Assembly (NCBI GenBank): GCA_035387885.1
Contig: DAOOOW010000021.1
Span: 1 to 17,616, forward strand
From: DAOOOW01 sp035387885
GTDB taxonomy: Bacteria > Patescibacteriota > Patescibacteriia > UBA2196
Reading direction: 5' to 3'
DNA: 17,616 nucleotides
Shown here: positions 11,445 to 17,616 of the stretch, piece by piece
How the letters are laid out: each line of letters starts with the position of its first letter
Numbering within the stretch: the stretch's first letter is position 1
Notes under the pieces: model-generated
Told to the model about the DNA's origin: nothing
Databases searched by the model: none
What the model saw: only the letters and a program-made list of their open reading frames with translations
Translations under genes and position numbers: made by a program

Positions 11445-13838
11445 TTATTTTTTTATTTTCTTTTCCATTTCTAAAATTTTTAAAGTTGTAGAGATAACAG
11501 AATCTGGAGTTAAAGAAATGGAATCTATGCCTTCTTTAACTAAAAATTGGGCAAAATCTGGAAAATCTGAAGGTGCCTGACCGCAGATGCCAATTTTAGT
11601 ATGCGTTTTTTTAGCAATTTTTATAATTTCACTAATTAATTTTTTAACAGCTTCATTTTTCTCATTACCAATATGAGATAGTACCCCAGCATCACGATCC
11701 AAGCCTAAAGTTAATTGGGTTAAATCATTAGAGCCTATAGAAAAGCCATCAAAAAGTTTGGCAAATTGTTCACCTAAAATAATATTTGAAGGGATTTCCA
11801 CCATCATATACAATTCCAAACCATTATGACCTCTTTTTAAGCCTTCTTCGGCCATAATAGCAATGACCTTTTTTGCTTCCTCAATGGTTCTGACAAAAGG
11901 AATCATAATTTTTACATTGGTTAAACCCATATTATCTCTAACTTTTTTAAAGGCTTGGCATTCTAGCTTAAAAATATCTACAAATTTTGGATCATAATAT
12001 CTAGAAGCGCCACGCCAACCAATCATAGGGTTCTCTTCTTTAGGTTCAAACTCTTCGCCACCAATTAAATTGGCATATTCATTGGTTTTAAAATCAGACA
12101 AACGCACGATTACATCTTTGGGATAAAAAGCTGCTGCAATTCTTCCAATACCCTCAGCTAGTTCACCTACAAAAAAATCTGTTTTATGTTTATATTCATA
12201 TGTCAATTCATCAATTATTTTTTTAGTTTTTTGATTATTTAATTTATCATAATTAAATAAAGCTTCCGGATGGATTTTAATATAGTTAGTCACAATAAAT
12301 TCTTCTCTGGCTAAGCCCACACCGTCATTTGGAATAAAAGAAAATTCAAAAGCTCTTTCTGGCTCGCCCACGTTTAACATAACTTTAGTTTGCGGTTTTT
12401 TTAAATTTTTTAAATTAGTATATTTAATTTCAAAGGGAATAATACCTTGATAAATTTTGCCTTCATCGCCGTCAGCTGAAGAGACAGTTATTTTTTCACC
12501 AGATTTAATTTTTGAGGTGCCAATTTCTGTGCCCACCACGCAAGGTATGCCAAGTTCTCTAGAAACAATAGCTGCATGACAAGTACGGCCACCAGAATTG
12601 GTGACAATGGCTGCAGCAATTTTCATAACCGGCACCCAATCCGGGTCAGTCATTTCAGTTACCAAAACGTCGCCTTTTTTAAATTTTTCAATATCATTAA
12701 TGCTTAAAATTACATGGGCCTTGCCAGCACCAATTTGACTGCCTACTGCCCGGCCAGTACAAATTAATTTGTCTTTTAATTCGTGGGCACTAGCTTTTAA
12801 ATAATATTTTTTTATAACAGTTAAGTCGCGACGGGATTGTACGGTTTCGGGTCTAGCTTGAACAATAAAAAGTTTGTTGGTTTTGCCATCTTTGGCCCAT
12901 TCCATATCCATGGGTTTCTGATAATGTTCCTCGACAATCACGCCCCATTGAGCCAGTTTAGTTATTTCTGCGTTAGTTAAAGAAAATTTCTTTTGGTCTT
13001 TTTTTTCTACAGGTACATTTTTTACAGCGTGGCCGTGATAAATTAATTTAATTTTTTTATCGCCCAAAGTTTTGGAAATAATGGCATTTTTACCTTGTTT
13101 TAAAGTGGGTTTAAAAACATAAAATTCATCAGGGTTAACCTTGCCTTGAACAATATTTTCTCCCAGTCCCCAAATAGAATTTATTAAAAGAGCATTTTTA
13201 AAACCGGTTTCTGTGTCAATGGAAAACATCACCCCAGAAGAAGCCAAATCACTTCTGACCATTTTTTGGACACCAACTGATAAAAAAACTTTTTCATGAG
13301 CAAAATGTTTTTCTTGACGATAGGCCACTGAACGTGCGGTATACATGGAGGCAAAACATTTTTTAACAGCCTCAAGCAAAGATTCTCGGCCCACAATATT
13401 TAAATAGGTTTCACCCATACCAGCAAATGAGGCTTCTGGCAAATCTTCAGCTGTAGCTGAAGTACGTACAGCCACATCCTCAGCTCGGCCAAGCTTATGA
13501 TAAGCATTTAATATTTTTAATTCCAAATCCAAAGGAATTTTGCCGTGTTCAATTAAGTGTCTGATGGCCGCGGATTTTTTTTCTAATTCATTAATATTAT
13601 TATGATTAAGTTTATATAATAGTTTTTTAATGGCCGGTGTTAAATCATTTTTGGCAATATAGTATTTAAAAGCCTCGGCAGTAATAGCAAAGCCATTGGG
13701 CACAGCTACGCCTTTTTTATTTAAAGTAGAATACATTTCACCGAGGGAAGCATTTTTACCGCCAACCAAAGCAACGTCGTTGTTGGTAATTTCTGAAAAC
13801 CAAAGAATGTAAGCATGGGATTTATTTTTTTTGAGCAT
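11445..13838 (-). CDS. ppsA: Phosphoenolpyruvate synthase (pyruvate, water dikinase)
   Basis: It converts pyruvate, ATP and water to PEP, AMP and phosphate, the first step of gluconeogenesis. The 797-residue product has the normal length. The ATP-grasp-like nucleotide domain comes first (VGGKNASLGEM near residue 25, then VAVRTSATAEDLPEASFAG). The swivelling phosphohistidine domain follows, with GGRTCHAAIVSRELGIP; the catalytic His falls at 421, as in E. coli. The C-terminal barrel carries the acid-base Cys at about 752 in GICGQAPSD. I chose the ATG at 13838. A longer frame to 13943 would overlap the upstream gene with unrelated residues. The gene follows the DUF4870-like gene by 31 bases and ends at a strong terminator. 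Confidence 0.97.
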   Translation of the reverse strand: MLKKNKSHAYILWFSEITNNDVALVGGKNASLGEMYSTLNKKGVAVPNGFAITAEAFKYYIAKNDLTPAIKKLLYKLNHNNINELEKKSAAIRHLIEHGKIPLDLELKILNAYHKLGRAEDVAVRTSATAEDLPEASFAGMGETYLNIVGRESLLEAVKKCFASMYTARSVAYRQEKHFAHEKVFLSVGVQKMVRSDLASSGVMFSIDTETGFKNALLINSIWGLGENIVQGKVNPDEFYVFKPTLKQGKNAIISKTLGDKKIKLIYHGHAVKNVPVEKKDQKKFSLTNAEITKLAQWGVIVEEHYQKPMDMEWAKDGKTNKLFIVQARPETVQSRRDLTVIKKYYLKASAHELKDKLICTGRAVGSQIGAGKAHVILSINDIEKFKKGDVLVTEMTDPDWVPVMKIAAAIVTNSGGRTCHAAIVSRELGIPCVVGTEIGTSKIKSGEKITVSSADGDEGKIYQGIIPFEIKYTNLKNLKKPQTKVMLNVGEPERAFEFSFIPNDGVGLAREEFIVTNYIKIHPEALFNYDKLNNQKTKKIIDELTYEYKHKTDFFVGELAEGIGRIAAAFYPKDVIVRLSDFKTNEYANLIGGEEFEPKEENPMIGWRGASRYYDPKFVDIFKLECQAFKKVRDNMGLTNVKIMIPFVRTIEEAKKVIAIMAEEGLKRGHNGLELYMMVEIPSNIILGEQFAKLFDGFSIGSNDLTQLTLGLDRDAGVLSHIGNEKNEAVKKLISEIIKIAKKTHTKIGICGQAPSDFPDFAQFLVKEGIDSISLTPDSVISTTLKILEMEKKIKK

Positions 13839-13869
13839 AAATTTATTTTTATTTTTTAATTTTATTTTT

Positions 13870-14190
13870 TTAAAGATGAATTTTATTGGTGTATTTACCC
13901 AAAAATGGCATGAGCCAAAGTTTGCCCTGTAGAGCATTAACAATGCCCATTAAGGCCAAGAGGACTACAGCTATCCAACCAAGGGGCATAATAATTAACC
14001 AACCTAAAATAGGAATACCGCCTAAAACAGAAATAACTAAAGAAAAGATAAAAAGAACTAGACCTTGTTTGGCATGATGCTGGCAAAAAGGATTATTTTT
14101 TTTCAGCAAAAGTGGCAGTAAAAAAAGAATCCAAAAATAACTTAAAGCAGCCATAATTTTTTCATCTGAGGTTAAGTTTTTTTTTAGCAT
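13870..14190 (-). CDS. DUF4870/Tic20-like small membrane protein
   Basis: The 106-residue protein opens with LTSDEKIMAALSYFWILFLLPLLLKK, then HHAKQGLVLF, the pattern I associate with DUF4870-type membrane proteins. Hydrophobic segments lie at about 13-29, 42-57 and 60-87, with a short basic tail. The molecular role of the family is not known. It lies between the coiled-coil membrane protein gene and ppsA, all leftward; the 31-base gap to ppsA suggests shared transcription. Confidence 0.7.
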   Translation of the reverse strand: MLKKNLTSDEKIMAALSYFWILFLLPLLLKKNNPFCQHHAKQGLVLFIFSLVISVLGGIPILGWLIIMPLGWIAVVLLALMGIVNALQGKLWLMPFLGKYTNKIHL

Positions 14191-14257
14191 AAAATTAGAT
14201 TAATTTCTTATTAATATTTTTTTATGATTTTTAATACATGGGATCCTTTTTAAATAC

Positions 14258-14287
14258 GGGATCCCTCGACTAATCGCTCGGGATGAC
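14258..14287. repeat. REP-like repeat overlapping the end of a gene
   Basis: On the leftward strand it reads GTCATCCC...GGGATCCC with an imperfect internal stem (CCC/GGG and CGA/TCG). A second GGGATCC lies at 14240-14246. It belongs with the TCATCC palindromes at 5976-5999, 6594-6645 and 15733-15750. Its first half is the last codons and stop of the gene at 14270-15697. Confidence 0.65.
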
Positions 14288-15697
14288 AACTATTCTGTTG
14301 TCATTTTTTTTAATTATTAAGCTAAAGATTGTGGCAGTAATTAAAGCGTAAAAACCCCAAATTAATGGTTCAACCAGGATATTAATTAAAGTCCAGTTTT
14401 CACTAAACCAGAAAATTTTAAATAAAGCTCTAAAAAAACCAACCAAAAGACCTGTCATCATAACTGCTTTAATAGCTACAAGCGAAGTTGCACTCAAATG
14501 TCTTTTGAGAGTAAAAGTTAACCAGATAAAAACGAACACATCAATAATGAGTAGATAATCCAGAAGGGTGTTTAAAATAAAAGCTTTAATTAGAGGTATA
14601 GCGCTTAGAAAATAAATTAATAATTCCATGGTGACAAGATATAAAACAGGCTTTTTAATAAGGTTTAAATACCAGGCAAATGGCAGATTATTTTTTTCTT
14701 TTTCCAAATTCTTTTTTTCAAGAGATTCTTTCCTAGCTTTTTCTTTCTCAAGTTTTTGGACTTGTTTTTGTGCCAACCAAATAGCATATTTTTCCTCTTG
14801 ATTTTTTTTAGCTTGTTCTTTTAATAATTCTTTTTGTTTAAGAGCTTCTGATTTAGCTGCGGCTTTTTTAGCAACTAGCTGTTCTTGAAGTAATTTCTGC
14901 TTTTCTTTAGCTTGTTGGGCTACCAGTTCTTGCTGTTTTTTGACTTCTAACTCGGCTAATCTAGCAGTTTCTTGTTGTTGGGCTTTAGCTAATTTTTGTT
15001 TAGTTCTTAATTCTCGCTGGGCAATTATAAGCTTAGTTTTTTCTTCTTGACGTTGTTTTTTTTCTAAAAGTTTTTTTTCTTTTAACTGCCGGCGAATTAT
15101 TTTTTGAGCTTGTCTTTTTTTCTTAAAGGAGCTCCAAAAACTTTCCTTGGACACCTTTTTTTTGTTTTTTAAAACAGTTCTATTCTTTTGAAGTTTGTAA
15201 TTTTGTTGCAAGGGTTTTTTCCAGTTTTGTAAATTTTTATCATTAGTTAATTTAAATGTAAAATTTTTATTTTTTTTAGCAATATTTTTTTGAGGTTTTT
15301 TATAAAGTTCAAAGCTTTGATATTTGTCGTCTTTGGTCTTAACATTTTTAGGAGTTTTCTTTTTTTTAGGCAGATAAAGTTTAAAATTTTTATAAGGATA
15401 AATTGGTTTTTTATTAATTATTTTTTTGGGGGCTGGCAGCTCTTGGCTTGGATTTAAATTGGCTTGAGGTAAAACTATTTCTCCTAAATTAGCAATTTCT
15501 TGTTCTAATTCTAAAAGTTCGGCGTTTTTAGTTTCTTTATTATGGCCTGAATAATCTAGGGGTTTAGAAAAATAGTGATGACCCAATTCGCGTTCTAGTT
15601 TTTCTGCTAATTCTTTTAATTCTTGATCAGCAATTGCTTGACTAGAAAAATCATCATCAGGAAAATAATTGGGAAATGTTTTTTTAGATAATTTCAT
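14270..15697 (-). CDS. Coiled-coil protein with four C-terminal membrane segments
   Basis: I do not recognise this 475-residue protein. Residues 1-190 are polar, with many Lys and Pro and low complexity. A long Lys/Gln/Glu/Ala-rich helix, probably coiled coil, spans about 190-330. Four hydrophobic segments follow (about 344-366, 374-396, 402-426, 433-458). The ATG at 15697 is preferred over that at 15715 because TGTTATAAT ends six bases before it. The last residues, VIPSD and the TAG stop, are encoded by a TCATCC-type repeat, so the original C-terminus was probably altered by the repeat. A scaffold or envelope role is possible; nothing in the sequence fixes it. Confidence 0.7.
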   Translation of the reverse strand: MKLSKKTFPNYFPDDDFSSQAIADQELKELAEKLERELGHHYFSKPLDYSGHNKETKNAELLELEQEIANLGEIVLPQANLNPSQELPAPKKIINKKPIYPYKNFKLYLPKKKKTPKNVKTKDDKYQSFELYKKPQKNIAKKNKNFTFKLTNDKNLQNWKKPLQQNYKLQKNRTVLKNKKKVSKESFWSSFKKKRQAQKIIRRQLKEKKLLEKKQRQEEKTKLIIAQRELRTKQKLAKAQQQETARLAELEVKKQQELVAQQAKEKQKLLQEQLVAKKAAAKSEALKQKELLKEQAKKNQEEKYAIWLAQKQVQKLEKEKARKESLEKKNLEKEKNNLPFAWYLNLIKKPVLYLVTMELLIYFLSAIPLIKAFILNTLLDYLLIIDVFVFIWLTFTLKRHLSATSLVAIKAVMMTGLLVGFFRALFKIFWFSENWTLINILVEPLIWGFYALITATIFSLIIKKNDNRIVVIPSD

Positions 15698-15703
15698 GTG
15701 GAT

Positions 15704-15712
15704 ATTATAACA
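15704..15712 (-). promoter_or_regulatory. Extended -10 promoter giving a leaderless mRNA
   Basis: The leftward strand reads TGTTATAAT (15712-15704), with six bases to the ATG at 15697. The -35 region (TATTCA at 15732-15727) is weak, and the REP-like palindrome lies just upstream. Confidence 0.6.
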
Positions 15713-15732
15713 CAAAATTTGAATTATGAATA

Positions 15733-15750
15733 ATCCCGAGCACTCGGGAT
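15733..15750. repeat. REP-like palindrome between divergent promoters
   Basis: ATCCCGAG (15733-15740) and CTCGGGAT (15743-15750) form an 8-bp stem followed by GA, matching the TCATCCCGAG repeats. It sits between the leftward coiled-coil gene and the rightward SPFH gene. Confidence 0.65.
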
Positions 15751-15785
15751 GAATTGCGGAAGATAAAATTTCTTTTGAATTTGGA

Positions 15786-15814
15786 TTGACAAAAAATAAA
15801 ATTAGTGATAGGGT
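15786..15814 (+). promoter_or_regulatory. Probable promoter of the SPFH gene
   Basis: TTGACA (15786-15791), 17 bases, then TAGGGT (15809-15814) preceded by TGA. The -10 is poor but the -35 and spacing are good. The leader would be about 60 nt. Confidence 0.45.
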
Positions 15815-15880
15815 TAATTATAAAAATTCGCACTTTAACAAATCAAAAAATAAATAAAATAAAGAAAGTGAAGGTGTAAG

Positions 15881-17050
15881 ATGGCGGGCATTATTCTGGG
15901 AACATTAGTTGCTTTAGCAATTATTTTTTTAGCTCTTGCAGTCAAATTTGTAAAGCCAAATGAAATTGGTTATGTTTATACATTTAACAGACCAAAAAGA
16001 TCCGCAAAGACTGGGATTGTTATTGTTATACCATTCATTTCTGATTTAATTAAATTCCCTAAAGAAATACAAACAATACCTTTGGTGCCCGAAGATGTTG
16101 TAATTGCAGCAGAAAAAGGTTTTGAAGAAGAATCGCAGCCTGTTTATGTTATGGTAACGCAACTCTTTTCAATTAACGGAATTAACAAGATTTACCGAGA
16201 ATTAGGGGTTAGAAGTTTGGAGCAGCTCACAAGGAAACTTTTTGGGAAACAAATTGTAGTCAAAATTGATAATCAAGAGTCTGGTCAAGGTGGTTTGGAA
16301 GAAGAACGCTGGAAAGGTGGTCTAGCGGGCGAAATGATTGCTGCTGTCATTCTTGAATATGTTGCTTCATCGGAGGTAAAGACTCTCGATGACGCTTTAA
16401 GAATGAGGACAAAATTAGGTAATAAAATTTTTGATAAATTGCAATCAGAACTTCCTCCTTTATTTTACGGTATTGAATGGAAGCCTGCCATTGTTGTTGA
16501 TGTTGTACCTAGACCAGAAATTATTGCCGCACGAAGAAAAAAGGCTGAAGCAGCCGTTGCAAGAGATACCACCAATATTAAAGCCCAAGAGGTGGTGATT
16601 CAGGCTGAGGTAGATGCACAAAGTATTGTTTTAAAGGGCGATGCTGATGCAAAGGCTGAAGAAGCTAAGGGGTTAATAAAAGTTCAACTGGACAAAGCCG
16701 CAGGTCTTGCCGGTGCAGAAGTTGATTTGGCAAAAGGAGAGGCACAAGCAAAGGTTGAATTAGCTAAACTTAATGCCAAATTACAAATTGTAAAAAATAC
16801 TGAACAAATTACTTCACTTGCCGATGCTAGTAAGATTTTGGCTTTTTTACTTTTTGGTTCAGATATTGTTGGGCAGTTGAAAGGTTTGGGCGAACTTAAG
16901 TTTTTTATGGCGCCTGATCTGTCCAGCATTTCGGAGAAAATTTTCGGAAGCTCAAAATCTATTAGCTCTCAAGAAATCATCAAATTTGTAATGACATTGA
17001 GTGACCAACAGAAAAAAAAACTAAAGCAACAAATTGGTCAAATCTTATAG
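15881..17050 (+). CDS. SPFH/band-7 (stomatin-prohibitin-like) membrane protein
   Basis: SPFH proteins form oligomeric membrane scaffolds. The 389-residue protein has one N-terminal membrane segment (about 3-22), then a band-7 domain (VKPNEIGYVYTFNRPKR... to about 210), then an Ala/Lys/Glu-rich helical stretch (about 210-310) typical of SPFH coiled regions, with AEAAVARDTTNIKAQE and repeated KAE/AKA patterns. The C-terminal 70 residues are less regular. A segment around 120-150 (Gly/Glu-rich) looks like an insertion loop. The start has a weak GAAGGTG site. The next gene begins 10 bases later and overlaps its SD with this stop, so the two form an operon. A partnership of SPFH and membrane protein at the envelope is likely. 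Confidence 0.78.
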   Translation: MAGIILGTLVALAIIFLALAVKFVKPNEIGYVYTFNRPKRSAKTGIVIVIPFISDLIKFPKEIQTIPLVPEDVVIAAEKGFEEESQPVYVMVTQLFSINGINKIYRELGVRSLEQLTRKLFGKQIVVKIDNQESGQGGLEEERWKGGLAGEMIAAVILEYVASSEVKTLDDALRMRTKLGNKIFDKLQSELPPLFYGIEWKPAIVVDVVPRPEIIAARRKKAEAAVARDTTNIKAQEVVIQAEVDAQSIVLKGDADAKAEEAKGLIKVQLDKAAGLAGAEVDLAKGEAQAKVELAKLNAKLQIVKNTEQITSLADASKILAFLLFGSDIVGQLKGLGELKFFMAPDLSSISEKIFGSSKSISSQEIIKFVMTLSDQQKKKLKQQIGQIL

Positions 17051-17060
17051 GAGAATGTTT

Positions 17061-17616
17061 ATGTCTAACGCGATTAAAGTAATCGTTATAGGGGCAATTA
17101 TCGGGGTTATTATTTTTTGCTATAAGTTATATAAAAATAAACAATCTGATCTCAGTACTACTCAGAATTTTAATTGGCGAACTAAACCAGGAAGTATGGG
17201 AAGCGTTGTTGGGCAATCTGCTTTTTTGTTGGTTATTATTTTGGTATTAACTTTTTTAGCTGACAAAGAAACAGGTTTAAAAATGGCTAATAACCAGTTT
17301 TTTTGGGCTTATCCATGTCTTGCATTAGTTTTTTATGTATTTTTTCCTATGGGTACTGTTATTCCAGTGGCTTTATTTAGAGCTATTAATACTGGAATAA
17401 TGATTATACTTATCCCAGTGGTTGTCTACACCACATTTTTCAATGGGAATGATAGCACCGGCAGTCAAAAAAAATCTTCTCGGGTGGAAAATCAAACACC
17501 ACCAGCGTTGCCTGTTTATAAAAAACTGTTAACCTTAAATGGCACATGGCAAAAATTAGAGACTGTGCCACAAAATGGTTTTCATTATAGGTTTGATTTA
17601 CCCGATACTTTGACGG
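17061..17616 (+). CDS. Membrane protein downstream of the SPFH gene (cut by window end)
   Basis: The frame from ATG 17061 stays open to the window end (185 codons). AGGAG at 17049-17053 overlaps the stop of the SPFH gene, at a good distance. Hydrophobic segments lie at about residues 5-20, 50-67, 82-101 and 111-127, followed by a soluble part with Ser/Pro-rich linker (about 130-150) and a start of a domain (LNGTWQKLETVPQNGFHYRF). I do not recognise the family. Cotranscription with the SPFH gene suggests a joint function at the membrane. Confidence 0.75.
   Translation, partial: MSNAIKVIVIGAIIGVIIFCYKLYKNKQSDLSTTQNFNWRTKPGSMGSVVGQSAFLLVIILVLTFLADKETGLKMANNQFFWAYPCLALVFYVFFPMGTVIPVALFRAINTGIMIILIPVVVYTTFFNGNDSTGSQKKSSRVENQTPPALPVYKKLLTLNGTWQKLETVPQNGFHYRFDLPDTLT

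Noticed and set aside
13839..13943. 35-residue N-terminal extension of PEP synthase
   Set aside because: It runs into the upstream membrane protein gene and places extra residues before the conserved start. With the ATG at 13838 the catalytic His falls at 421, as in E. coli.
14285..14311. Rightward terminator-like hairpin (GACAAC/GTTGTC plus a T-run)
   Set aside because: It lies inside the end of a leftward gene and no rightward transcript reaches it. On the gene's own strand the T-run is on the wrong side.

Overview
The window looks like chromosomal DNA from a low-GC, small-genome bacterium, most likely a member of the Candidate Phyla Radiation (Patescibacteria, Parcubacteria-like). This is an inference. 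It rests on the roughly one-third GC content, several leaderless genes, a divergent tmRNA with a long tag, and the gene mix: IF3-L35-L20, superoxide reductase, a TrmB-like regulator, PEP synthase, and many orphan membrane or coiled-coil proteins. TGA is used as a stop.

Left part (1-5417). The translation operon infC-rpmI-rplT is read leftward and ends in a strong hairpin terminator. Upstream of it lie the tmRNA gene (ssrA, 1462-1856) and a superoxide reductase, both also leftward. A 737-residue orphan protein (2449-4662, rightward, apparently leaderless) overlaps tail-to-tail by four bases with a leftward TrmB-family regulator (4659-5417). The regulator's leader holds a cluster of GC-rich palindromes.

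Middle part (5735-7657). This is the striking region. A perfect consensus promoter drives a structured leader of about 340 nt and then two genes with strong Shine-Dalgarno sites: 120 aa at 6116-6478 and 290 aa at 6739-7611. The unit closes with a terminator at 7621. Both genes are about half GC, and their coding sequence is an almost continuous string of local, mostly perfect hairpins. I count about 30 unrelated stems of 6-12 bp, while the reading frames stay open. I recognise neither protein. This looks like an mRNA (or single-stranded DNA) selected for structure along its whole length, and it is the main candidate for an undescribed system. A Fic-domain protein with its own HTH (7734-8654) follows. 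Its promoter matches the cassette promoter at 25 of 29 positions and carries an 18-bp palindrome between the -35 and -10 boxes, so shared regulation is possible.

Right part (8655-17616). First come a tiny promoter/12-codon ORF/terminator unit and a leaderless 65-aa gene. Then, leftward, there is a membrane-anchored protein with three Ig-like repeats, a YraN-family nuclease behind a small membrane protein, PEP synthase, a DUF4870-like membrane protein, and a coiled-coil membrane protein whose C-terminus is encoded by a palindromic repeat. Rightward, an SPFH/band-7 protein is followed by a membrane protein cut by the window edge. Four genes start 6-8 nt after a -10 box, so leaderless mRNAs seem common here, unlike the SD-led hairpin genes.
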